Shown: in pieces, positions 1-7,840 of the stretch
Position numbering within the stretch: the stretch's first letter is position 1
How the letters are laid out: each line of letters opens with the position of its first letter
DNA from: Streptosporangiaceae bacterium
Lineage (GTDB): Bacteria; Actinomycetota; Actinomycetes; Streptosporangiales; Streptosporangiaceae
Assembly (NCBI GenBank): GCA_030045215.1
Contig: JASIBJ010000518.1
Coordinates: 1 to 13,454, forward strand
Reading direction: 5' to 3'
DNA length: 13,454 nucleotides
The notes under the pieces: model-generated
Told to the model about the DNA's origin: nothing
What the model saw: the letters and a program-made list of their open reading frames with translations, nothing else
The model's database searches: none
Translations under genes and position numbers: made by a program

Positions 1-856
1 TGGCCACGGCCGGCGCGGAGTTGAGGGGCCCCATGCCGCGGTCGTAGGGCCCGACCCAGCCGGACCCGTTCCAGTACGCCTCCCACAGATCGGCGTTGCT
101 GCTGCCTTCCCAGTAGACGAAGGTGTTCCCGAATCCGTCCACCCCGGCCGTCGGAGCCGAGCCCAGCGGGCCCATGCCCCGGTTGGTGGGTCCGGACAGT
201 GCGCCGTCGGCGGGTCCCTGTGCCTCCCACAGGTCATAGGAAGACCCGGTGCCCTCCCAGAACACGTACGCGGTCGCGTTCGGGGTTATGGCTACCGAGG
301 GCTGGGAACCCAGCGGCCCCATGCCCCGGTTGTAGGGGCCGACCCACGACGACCCGTTCCAGTACGCCTCCCACAGGTCATACGACGGGCCTGTGCCTTC
401 CCAGTAGACGTAGGTGTAGCCGTTACTGTCGACCCCGGCCGTCGGCGCCGAGCCCAGCGGGCCCATGCCCCGGTTGGTGGGTCCGGACAGCGCGCCGTCG
501 GCAGGTCCCTGGGCTTCGTACAGGTCGCCGTTGGTGCCCTCCCAGAACACGTACGCGGTTCCGCTACGGGTGACGGCCACCGTGGGCGCCGAGCCCAGCG
601 GGCCCATGCCCCGGTTGTAGGGGCCGACCCACGACGACCCGTTCCAGTACGCCTCCCACAGGTCATACGACGGGCCTGCGCCTTCCCAGTAGACGTAGGT
701 ATAGCCGTTACTGTCGACCCCGACCGCCGGCGCCGAGCCCAGCGGGCCCATGCCACGGTCAGTTGGGCCGGACAGGCTGCTGACAGCCGCTCCCTGCGCT
801 TCCCACAGTGAATAGGAAGACCCTGTGCCCTGCCAGAACGCGTAGGCTGCGGCCAT
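1..856 (-). repeat. Protein-coding tandem repeat array, alternating two repeat types (285-288 bp double unit)
   Basis: Repeat units read on the minus strand start at 856, 751, 607, 466, 322, 175 and 34, so units are 141-147 bp (47-49 codons). The first unit lacks the opening MGPLGS segment, and the last is cut by the window edge. Two types alternate: one contains YWNG, WVGPY and RGMGPLGS; the other contains AYVFWEG, QGPADGALSGP and NRGMGPLGS. The duplicated element is therefore a pair of units, about 95 codons. The DNA at 606-752 and 321-467 differs at only four positions in 147, which suggests recent duplication or gene conversion within the gene. Confidence 0.9.
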
Positions 857-1849
857 CGGCGGTCCGTCAGTGCTTCCGGGGTCGGCGGCAGGCGATGACG
901 GCGTCCCGGACGGAGCCGAGTTGATTGCCACGTACTCGCCAGGGTCGGTCAGGCCTGTGTCAGCGCTGGTTGTCTGGAGCGCTCCCGTATAGCAGCCGTC
1001 GACGTAGGTCGTCCACGGAGTGAAGCCGCCGGCGGCATCGTACTTATAGACGGCCTCCTCGGCGTTGTTCCACGGGTCCAGTATCTGGAAGTCGGTCCCA
1101 TACTGGGAAACCGAGTTCCCAGGGGTGATCTGCCACAGGCCCCACCCGGTCGTGCTGTAGGGTTCGTCCGGCTGGATGATCCCCGGCTCGTATGAACTCT
1201 CGCAGTAGGTGATCGCTGCGGCGACCTGCGGGTAGGTGTAGCTTCCGTCAGCGCCAGAGGGACCCCCGGCGTCGACCCAGAACCCTTCGATCTGCGCGTA
1301 GCCAAGCGTCCCGCTGGGCGCCGCGGATACTTGCGGCCGACCGGCCGTGGCGGCCCGCTGGGCCTGGAGCGCGGCAGGCACAGCCGCCTTAGGCATCGGC
1401 GCCTCGCTGAACACCACGTTGCGCATGAATCGTGGCGGCGTGGCCCCGGTTACGTGCAGCCGAAGTTTGGTGAACAGAACCCGGCCACCTGGCTCGCGGA
1501 CCGGATCGATCAAGGTGAGGTCCGCCCTCGTGCTATCCCAGCGGTTCCCGTAGACCCGCCAGGTGACGATCCCGGTAGCGGCGGCCCGTGCCCTGGTCCA
1601 CCTCGACCAGTGCAGGTGCTCCGCAATCATGCCGTGATCGGCGCAGGTCAGGACGATGCTGCCGGGTCGTACGAGCGCCCGGCCTGCCCCGCAAACCTCC
1701 ACGGCCGCACTCGCGGACCGCGACGTCGCTGCTGGCGCGCTGAGCGAGGCAGCCGCTGCCGGGCAAGCGAGGGCCAAGGTCAGGGCGAATAACGCCGGTA
1801 ACGCCAGCAGGCGGATTGCACGCTTAGTGCTATTAGGAGAAATTGTCAC
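1..1849 (-). CDS. Secreted lysozyme/transglycosylase-like protein with WEG-repeat (propeller-like) region, 3' end outside window
   Basis: Open minus-strand frame of 616 codons, no stop before the window edge. The GTG start at 1849 has a purine-rich ribosome site (GGAGAAGAGG, complement of 1858-1867) 8 bases upstream. Residues 1-40 form a signal peptide: KR, a hydrophobic stretch (LLALPALFALTLALA), then Ala-rich cleavage options. The LALAC sequence is a poor lipobox, so secretion rather than lipidation is favoured. Residues 50-150 form an unrecognised domain with LTCAD. Residues about 183-290 look like a lysozyme-fold domain: AAITYCESSY with E217 as candidate catalytic acid, TTGWGLWQITPGNS, then DPWNNAEEAVYKY. 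From residue 332 onward are seven repeats of 47-49 residues, the first and last incomplete, with YVYWEG, DLWEAYWNG and RGMGPLGSAP motifs, reminiscent of PLL/tachylectin-type propellers. Likely role: extracellular peptidoglycan cleavage with glycan or wall binding. Cell-wall activity is inferred. Two TTA codons (L17, L20) are unusual here. Confidence 0.85.
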   Translation of the reverse strand, partial: MTISPNSTKRAIRLLALPALFALTLALACPAAAASLSAPAATSRSASAAVEVCGAGRALVRPGSIVLTCADHGMIAEHLHWSRWTRARAAATGIVTWRVYGNRWDSTRADLTLIDPVREPGGRVLFTKLRLHVTGATPPRFMRNVVFSEAPMPKAAVPAALQAQRAATAGRPQVSAAPSGTLGYAQIEGFWVDAGGPSGADGSYTYPQVAAAITYCESSYEPGIIQPDEPYSTTGWGLWQITPGNSVSQYGTDFQILDPWNNAEEAVYKYDAAGGFTPWTTYVDGCYTGALQTTSADTGLTDPGEYVAINSAPSGTPSSPAADPGSTDGPPMAAAYAFWQGTGSSYSLWEAQGAAVSSLSGPTDRGMGPLGSAPAVGVDSNGYTYVYWEGAGPSYDLWEAYWNGSSWVGPYNRGMGPLGSAPTVAVTRSGTAYVFWEGTNGDLYEAQGPADGALSGPTNRGMGPLGSAPTAGVDSNGYTYVYWEGTGPSYDLWEAYWNGSSWVGPYNRGMGPLGSQPSVAITPNATAYVFWEGTGSSYDLWEAQGPADGALSGPTNRGMGPLGSAPTAGVDGFGNTFVYWEGSSNADLWEAYWNGSGWVGPYDRGMGPLNSAPAVA

Positions 1850-1954
1850 CTTAATTACCTCTTCTCCGCATACGTGTCCGATGCGGCCGAGGCTAGGCGG
1901 GTAACGCTCCGCGCACTAGAGCCGATCGGAAGCCAAGTTGAGGACGTTCGTCCC

Positions 1955-1969
1955 GAGTCATTGTGACTC
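1955..1969. promoter_or_regulatory. Small perfect palindrome, possible operator
   Basis: GAGTCA and TGACTC arms of 6 bp are separated by TTG. The element lies 106-120 bases upstream of the GTG start of the secreted lysozyme-like protein, so it could be an operator in that promoter region. No regulator is identifiable, and a 6-bp-arm palindrome can arise by chance in a window of this size. Confidence 0.25.
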
Positions 1970-1996
1970 TGGTGAAATCTGTGGATAAGGAGGTCT

Positions 1997-2155
1997 TTGG
2001 CTGAGCAATGGGACTGGTCGCCCGCGGTGTGCCAGCTGGAACGGCACGGCCGTGACGACGATCCCTGGCCGGGCTTGGAGGCTCCGCTCCAGCCGGCCGG
2101 CCATCCTGTCGGGCAATATCGGGTGCCGTCCGAGGCGCTCGGGTTGCAGCGGTAG
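1997..2155 (+). CDS. Doubtful small ORF, 52 codons, unknown function
   Basis: An open frame from TTG (1997) to TAG (2153-2155) is preceded by a strong AAGGAGGT at 1987-1994, but the gap to TTG is only about 3 bases, shorter than usual. The translation begins LAEQWDWSPAVCQL and ends VPSEALGLQR. It has no membrane segment, signal or motif that I recognise. It is the only frame in the 1850-2201 gap that looks at all protein-like. It could be a real small gene, a degraded gene end, or chance. An ATG at 2008 in another frame gives only 13 codons. Confidence 0.2.
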   Translation: MAEQWDWSPAVCQLERHGRDDDPWPGLEAPLQPAGHPVGQYRVPSEALGLQR

Positions 2156-2201
2156 AGCAGGCTGTACCCGCGCCCGGCGACCAGGCAGCCCGGTGACCCA
2201 G

Positions 2202-3143
2202 CTATACGATCGCGATCGGATTAACCGGTGAGCCGGTCCCGCGGGACAGCCGCAGCGGGGCGATCACGCAGAAGAACGACCAGTGCCCGGTTTGCTGGCA
2301 AAGCGGCACGAGATCTTCGAACTGCAGGTAGTCGAGCAGGTGCAGGCCTAGCGCGTTGATCGCCAGCACGTGCACCGGATGGCTGACGCCCTCGGCTTTG
2401 CTGGGAGAGGTGTCACTGTTGCTGTCGCTGCCGAGCACGGCGACCTGGTGCTCCGCCGCGAACTCCACTGCCTCCGGGTGCAATCCCGCCCGCGCTTCAG
2501 CGGCGTCCCACGGCCCGAGTTCCGCGCGACGCCGGCGGTGGCCGACCCGTACGAACAGCAAGTCGCCGGTTCGCACCGTCAGCCGTTGGGCCTCGGCCGC
2601 CTTGGTCAGGTCATCGGCGGTGACCAGATCACCGGGCTCGAGCCAGGAAATCCCGCGTAGCCGTGGTATGTCGAGCAGGACACCACGGCCGGCGATGCCA
2701 TCGCTGGCCACGTCGATGGACAATTCCGCGGCGCCGTGCGCGGTAACGGTCGTCGCCGGCACGCCGTTATAGAGCATCTTCCGGTACATGGCGTGGCATA
2801 GGGCGTCGATGTGGCTGTCGGCGTCGCCGTGCACGTTGATGCCCAGCCGGTCTTGCGCGAACGTCAGCCCCTCGGGATCGGCCTGGTCCCCTGGCCGTCC
2901 CTTCATGTCATGGATGGCAGGCTCGGGCTGGTCAGGCGTGAGATCCGTCTCGATGGGCGCCGCGAGCGTGACCGTCCGGCCCAGCCTGATCTCGGCTGCC
3001 GCGGCAATCACCCGGTCGGGCGTGAGGTAGTTCAGGGCGCCGCGCCGGTCGGCGGGACCCCAGGCGGGCACGTGCCGCAACCGGTCATGGAGCGCTCTGA
3101 ACTCGGCCGCGCCCATCATGAGGTTGTCAGATCTGGCCGTCAT
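2202..3143 (-). CDS. Cyclase family protein (metal-dependent hydrolase, kynurenine formamidase/isatin hydrolase superfamily)
   Basis: The product has 313 residues from the ATG at 3143. The N-terminal sequence (HDRLRHVPAWGPADRRGALNYL) and the region up to TLAAPIETDL match the long, roughly 300-residue branch of the Cyclase family (PF04199 type). The putative metal site is the HGDADSHIDALCH segment, with SHID matching the family's THxD core, followed by AMYRKMLYNG. Further conserved parts are GVLLDIPRLRG, LEPGDLVTADDL, GDLLFVRVGH and VAVLGSDSNSD. Characterised relatives hydrolyse cyclic amides or arylformamides using Mn or Zn; the substrate here is unknown. A TTG at 3176 extends the frame, but its upstream AGGTGAGG is too close, and ATGs at 3119 and 3116 lack a ribosome site. 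ATG 3143 has GAGG nine bases upstream and is preferred. No signal peptide is seen, so it is cytoplasmic. It diverges from the dehydrogenase gene. Confidence 0.85.
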   Translation of the reverse strand: MTARSDNLMMGAAEFRALHDRLRHVPAWGPADRRGALNYLTPDRVIAAAAEIRLGRTVTLAAPIETDLTPDQPEPAIHDMKGRPGDQADPEGLTFAQDRLGINVHGDADSHIDALCHAMYRKMLYNGVPATTVTAHGAAELSIDVASDGIAGRGVLLDIPRLRGISWLEPGDLVTADDLTKAAEAQRLTVRTGDLLFVRVGHRRRRAELGPWDAAEARAGLHPEAVEFAAEHQVAVLGSDSNSDTSPSKAEGVSHPVHVLAINALGLHLLDYLQFEDLVPLCQQTGHWSFFCVIAPLRLSRGTGSPVNPIAIV

Positions 3144-3275
3144 GAGAGCAAGCCTCGCCGACAAGAGCGCATCCAAACCTCACCTGACCGGGGTGAGGCA
3201 GCGTTGGCAGAGGCATTGATACGCCGCCGATGCCGGCTCCTGGATCCCGGGTATGAGTGCGGGTAACCAGCACCC

Positions 3276-3283
3276 AAGGGAGG
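3276..3283 (+). promoter_or_regulatory. Ribosome binding site that fixes the dehydrogenase start
   Basis: AAGGGAGG lies 5 bases before the ATG at 3289. The upstream in-frame ATG at 3253 follows a GGATCCCGGGT sequence with no purine-rich site, so 3289 is the better start. Confidence 0.75.
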
Positions 3284-3288
3284 CAGCC

Positions 3289-4194
3289 ATGGCTGCTGCC
3301 GAGGCCAGAGCGGCCAAGGACCCGCATGTAGCAGTAATCGGCACCGGCATCATGGGCTCGGCGATGGCTCGTAACCTCGATGCCGCGGACCTGGCCACGA
3401 CCGTTTGGGACAGGTCAGTGGCGGCGACCGAACCGCTAGCGGAAGCCGGGATGCGGGTAGCCCCGTCTGCGCCGGACGCGGTCCGCGGTGCCCAGGTGGT
3501 GATCACCATGCTGCCCACCGATGCCGTCATCGATTCTGTGGTCTTCGACGGGGGTGTGGCCGAGGCGTTCGCGGCCGGGGCGGTGTGGGCGCAGATGGGG
3601 ACGATCGGCGTAGAGTCCACCACCCGGTTCAGCGAACGGCTGCGGCAACTACGGCCGGACGTGCTGTACGTTGATGCGCCGGTTTCTGGCAGCAAGGGCC
3701 CGGCCGAAGCTGGCCAGTTGCTCGTCCTGGCCTCCGGACCGCCGGAAGCCGAATCGGTCGTGCGCCCGGTGTTCGCGGCCATCGGCCGCAAGACGGTCTG
3801 GCTAGGACAGGTCGGCCAGGGCAGCAGGATGAAGATAGCGGTCAACGCCTATATGTCGGTGCTGATCGAGGGCGTCGCCGAAGCGCTGGAACTGGCCAGC
3901 GTGCTGGGCATCGACCCGGCCAAGCTCGACGAGGCAATCGAGGGTGGCCCGCTGGACGCGCCGATCGCCGACGCCAAGCTGCACAAGATGCAGACCGGCG
4001 ATTATGCGCCCGAGTTCCCGCTGCAGTGGGCGCTGAAGGACGTCGACCTGGCCTTGGAGGCTGCGGACGGCACGAGCCTGCCGCTGCTGGCGGCGCTCTC
4101 CGGTCAGTGGCAGGCCGCCGTCGACGCCGGGCACGGCCGCGACGACGTCAGCGCCGTCCGCCTCGCGCTCGCCAGCCGCGGACCACAGGCATAA
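3289..4194 (+). CDS. NAD(P)-dependent oxidoreductase, 3-hydroxyisobutyrate dehydrogenase family
   Basis: The product has 301 residues, the usual size for the beta-hydroxyacid dehydrogenase family. The Rossmann nucleotide site is near the N-terminus: VAVIGTGIMGSAMARNL, with GxGxMG at residues 18-23. The substrate-binding signature appears as DAPVSGSKGPAEAGQL, and the catalytic region as GQGSRMKIAVNAYMS with K182 and N186 in the GxGxxxKxxxN pattern. The C-terminal all-helical domain contains ELASVLGIDPAKL and FPLQWALKDVDLALEAA. The family oxidises 3-hydroxyacids such as 3-hydroxyisobutyrate, tartronate semialdehyde and their relatives, and some members reduce imines; the exact substrate cannot be decided. 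It is cytoplasmic. It is divergently arranged with the cyclase-family gene, suggesting they could share a regulatory region and perhaps a small catabolic route (inference). A strong hairpin follows 4 bases after the stop. Confidence 0.9.
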   Translation: MAAAEARAAKDPHVAVIGTGIMGSAMARNLDAADLATTVWDRSVAATEPLAEAGMRVAPSAPDAVRGAQVVITMLPTDAVIDSVVFDGGVAEAFAAGAVWAQMGTIGVESTTRFSERLRQLRPDVLYVDAPVSGSKGPAEAGQLLVLASGPPEAESVVRPVFAAIGRKTVWLGQVGQGSRMKIAVNAYMSVLIEGVAEALELASVLGIDPAKLDEAIEGGPLDAPIADAKLHKMQTGDYAPEFPLQWALKDVDLALEAADGTSLPLLAALSGQWQAAVDAGHGRDDVSAVRLALASRGPQA

Positions 4195-4198
4195 GCGT

Positions 4199-4238
4199 CG
4201 CCGCAGAGGTCACCGGCACCGGGCTGACCTCTGCGGCG
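4199..4238 (+). terminator. Strong hairpin after the dehydrogenase gene (terminator without T-tract)
   Basis: CGCCGCAGAGGTCA (4199-4212) and its exact complement TGACCTCTGCGGCG (4225-4238) flank a 12-base loop. This gives a 14-bp perfect stem starting 4 bases after the TAA of the dehydrogenase gene. No run of T follows, which is common for terminators in GC-rich actinobacteria. It separates the dehydrogenase from the exporter operon. Confidence 0.8.
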
Positions 4239-4373
4239 TGCAGCCAGGGAGCCTCCCCGGCGACCTTCACGTTTGAGGTCACCCGTCCGGGGGATGCGAG
4301 CTCGTTCCCATCCCTCGTGCCAGCGGCCGGGAAGAGCGCTCCGCGGCGTGACGACGCGCAGGGCGCCGATCCG

Positions 4374-4379
4374 TAGCGT
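4374..4379 (+). promoter_or_regulatory. Candidate -10 box for a leaderless exporter transcript
   Basis: TAGCGT fits the actinobacterial TANNNT -10 pattern and ends 7 bases before the ATG of the ATPase gene (4387). No ribosome binding site is seen there, so transcription probably starts at or beside the ATG. The -35 is not clear; GTGACG at 4348-4353 is somewhat too far away. Confidence 0.45.
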
Positions 4380-4386
4380 TGCTGCC

Positions 4387-5318
<932 letters not shown>

Positions 5319-5322
<4 letters not shown>

Positions 5323-6917
5323 CCGCCGCCACGACGCCGTACCGCACATCCCAGCGGGCCGTAAGCGACAGCTTCGCCCGGCTCGTGCACGCCGAGTGGA
5401 CCAAGTTCCGCACACTCCGCGGCTGGGTGCTCGCAGTGATCGCCGCGGTCGTCCTCATCGACGTCTTCGGCTTGCTCGTTGTCAACAGCGGCGGCATCCA
5501 GTGCAGTCAGGGCAGCGGCGCGGCGTGCCTGCCGAGCGTTCCGACCGGGCCGGGCGGCGAGGCTGTCAACGACAGCTTCTACTTCGTCAGGCAGCCGCTA
5601 CCGGGCGCCGGCAGCCTTACCGTCCAGGTGACGTCGCTGACCGGCATGATCTCCGCTCAGACCGGCGGCTTCATCGGCCAGCATGGGCCTGCCGGCCTGA
5701 CCACCGGCCTGGTGCCGTGGGCGAAAGCCGGGATCATCATCGCCGCCAGCACCAGGCAGGGGTCGGCTTACGCCGCGATGATGGTCACCGGCAGCCATGG
5801 CGTGCGGATGCAATACGACTACACGAGCGACATCGCCGGGCTGCCCGGAGCGGTGTCCGCGGCGGCGCCGGCGTGGCTGCGGCTGGTTCGCTCGGGCGAC
5901 ACCATTACCGGTTACGACTCGGCCAGCGGAAGCCGCTGGACCCAGATCGGCGTCGCGCACCTGCCCGGGCTGACCGGGACCGTCCAGGCGGGCCTGTTCG
6001 CCGCCTCCCCGCTAGAGTTCACGCCCAACTTCCCCAGCTACGGCGAATCGGGCGGGTCGCTGACCGGCAGCCTCGCCACCGGCGTCTTCGATCATGTACG
6101 GCTGCAGGGCGGCGTCACGGGCGGGTGGACCGGGCAGAACATCGGCCGCGGCGGCGCAGGCTACGACGGGCCGCTGATCGGCTACCGGCAGGCCGGCGGA
6201 AAGCTCACCGTCACCGGGTCCGGTGACATCGGGCCAGTGGTCTCTGGCTCGGCCAACACCAGCTACGACACCGTCACTATCGCCGACCACCTCCTCGGCG
6301 TGTTCATCGGCCTGGTCATCCTCGTCGTCATCGCCGCGATGTTCATCACCGTGGAGTACCGGCGCGGCCTCATCCGCACCACCCTGGCCGCCAGCCCGCG
6401 GCGCGGCCGGCTGCTGGCGGCCAAGGCCGTCATCGTCGGCCTGGTCACGTTCGCGGCGGGCAGTGTGGCCGCCGCGATAGCCGTCATCGTCGGCAAGGTT
6501 GTCTCCCGTGGCGGCGGCGCGTACGTACTGCCGGTCGGCGCCCTGACCGAGGTCCGGGTGATCCTGGGCGTGGGCGCGATGCTCGCGGTCACCGCGGTCC
6601 TGGCCCTGTCGATCGGCACCGTGCTGCGCCGTAGCGTCGTCACCGTCGCCGCGGTCATCATCGCGCTCGTACTGCCCTACATCCTGGGCGTGGCCGGGAT
6701 CCTGCCCGCGGCTGCGGCGCAGTGGGTGCTGCGGATAAGCCCCGCGGCCGCGTTCGCCATCGAGCAAAGCGTCCCCCAATACCACCAGGTCATCGGTCAG
6801 TACGGGCCACCCGATTACTTCCCGCTCGCCCCGTGGGCCGGGTTCGCCGTGTTGTGCGGCTATGCCGCCGCCAGCCTGGCCCTGGCCGCCTGGCTGCTGC
6901 GCCGGAGAGACGTATGA
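5319..6917 (+). CDS. ABC-2 permease with large extracellular DUF1349/concanavalin-like insert
   Basis: The product has 532 residues, about twice the size of the neighbouring permease. The start ATG overlaps the ATPase stop and has AGGAGGGG 8 bases upstream. The N-terminus is cytoplasmic with the AEWTKFRTLRG motif, and TM1 spans about 35-55. Residues about 76-315 are outside the membrane and resemble the DUF1349 concanavalin-A-like sandwich: DSFYFVRQPLPGAGSLTVQV, WAKAGIIIAASTRQGSAYA, then WLRLVRSGDTITGYDSASGS and RWTQIG. Five further membrane segments follow at about 325-345, 368-393, 413-436, 439-463 and 506-527. Between the second and third is the loop EYRRGLIRTTLAASPRRGR. Cysteines 62 and 70 lie just outside TM1 and may form a disulfide. 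The insert may bind a glycan or sense a ligand outside the cell (inference). A fusion artefact is unlikely, because the frame is continuous and coupled at both ends. Confidence 0.88.
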
Positions 6918-7771
6918 ACCTGACCACCACGACCGGGCCCACGCTGCCGCGGTCGGCCGGGCCGGCCGCGGCGGCCCAGGCTACCGGGCTGCCGGACGCG
7001 CTGCGCGCTGAGTGGACCAAGCTGCGGACACTGCCCGGCACCGGCTGGATCCTGGCCACCCTCGGCGCGCTGACCATCGCCGTCGGCGCCGGGACCGACT
7101 CCGCTACCCGGTGCGCCACCGCCGTCAGCTGTACCCTCGACACCACCAAGGTCAGCCTCACCGGCATCGAGGCCGGCCAGGCCGTGGTCGCCGTCCTCGC
7201 CGTCCTCATCATCACCGGCGAGTACAGCACGGGCATGATCGCTGCTACCTTCACCGCGATGCCGCGCCGGTGGGTCGTGCTGGCCGCCAAGGCCGCAGTT
7301 CTGACCGCCATGGTCCTCGCCGCCTCGACCGTCGCGGTGGCCGGCAGTCTGACCGCCGGGCGGATCATCCTGGCCGCTAACGGCCTCATCCCGGCCCACG
7401 GCTTCGCGCTGGTGTCGGTGTCCCACGGGCCGACCGTCCGGGCAGCCGTCGGCTCGGTGCTGTATCTCGCGCTTGTTGGGCTGTTCAGCCTCGGCGTCGC
7501 CACGATCGTGCGGGACTCAGCCGCCGCCACCGGCGCCGTGCTCGGGCTGCTGTACGTCGCCCCCATCGTCGCCCTGTTCCTCGGCAGCAATCCGGTATGG
7601 CAGCACCGACTCGAGCGGTATTCCCCGGTGAACGCGGGGCTGGCCATTCAGAACACCATCGGGCTGCAGCACCAGCCGATCGGGCCCTGGGGCGGGATCG
7701 GCGTACTCGCCGTCTGGGCCTCCGCCGCGCTTCTCATCGCCGGGCTCCAGCTCCGGCTGCGCGATGCCTAG
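6914..7771 (+). CDS. ABC-2 permease, second subunit
   Basis: The product has 285 residues and starts in an ATGA overlap with the preceding permease stop. Six membrane segments are predicted by eye at about 43-60, 86-103, 125-147, 176-197, 205-224 and 258-280. It shares with the first permease the N-terminal AEWTKLRTL motif and the cytoplasmic loop EYSTGMIAATFTAMPRRW followed by LAAKA, so the two are paralogs and probably pair as a heterodimer on the ATPase. It lacks the large extracellular insert but keeps a cysteine pair (C67, C73) just after TM1. The frame extends upstream to 6722, but that part only overlaps the first permease. The substrate is unknown. The regulator gene begins 69 bases downstream. 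Confidence 0.9.
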   Translation: MNLTTTTGPTLPRSAGPAAAAQATGLPDALRAEWTKLRTLPGTGWILATLGALTIAVGAGTDSATRCATAVSCTLDTTKVSLTGIEAGQAVVAVLAVLIITGEYSTGMIAATFTAMPRRWVVLAAKAAVLTAMVLAASTVAVAGSLTAGRIILAANGLIPAHGFALVSVSHGPTVRAAVGSVLYLALVGLFSLGVATIVRDSAAATGAVLGLLYVAPIVALFLGSNPVWQHRLERYSPVNAGLAIQNTIGLQHQPIGPWGGIGVLAVWASAALLIAGLQLRLRDA

Positions 7772-7828
7772 CCGGCTCCCGGGCTCAGTGCTGCGGATCA
7801 ACTCCCTGGGCCCGCCGGCGGCGATTCA

Positions 7829-7834
7829 TAGACT
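7829..7834 (+). promoter_or_regulatory. Candidate -10 box for a leaderless regulator transcript
   Basis: TAGACT fits TANNNT and ends 6 bases before the GTG at 7841, the spacing expected when transcription starts on the start codon. There is no ribosome binding site before the GTG. No convincing TTGAC-type -35 is visible, so activation by a regulator is possible. Confidence 0.5.
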
Positions 7835-7840
7835 GGCCGA

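Larger units (their letters stand above)
1850..2201. other. 352-base gap between the secreted-protein start and the cyclase stop
   Basis: This stretch holds the upstream region of the leftward secreted protein (its ribosome site is at 1858-1867), a GAGTCA-TTG-TGACTC palindrome at 1955-1969, a TGTGGATAA 9-mer at 1980-1988 and the doubtful 52-codon ORF. No clear -35/-10 pair fits the secreted-protein start. No tRNA, IS end or long repeat is seen. The part from 2156 to 2201 carries no hairpin strong enough to call as the terminator of the leftward cyclase gene. Confidence 0.6.

Noticed and set aside
292..756. Minus-strand 154-residue open frame with repeated Arg/Trp-rich segments
   Set aside because: It is an out-of-frame shadow of the secreted repeat protein. 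The correct frame gives YVYWEG/MGPLGS repeats and continues to a signal peptide.
1..856. CRISPR-like array
   Set aside because: The repeats are 141-147 bp, protein coding and in frame, with no short direct repeats separated by unique spacers.
4206..4283. Repeated GAGGTCACC at 4206-4214 and 4275-4283 as regulator sites
   Set aside because: The first copy is part of the terminator stem, and two 9-base copies alone are weak evidence for an operator.
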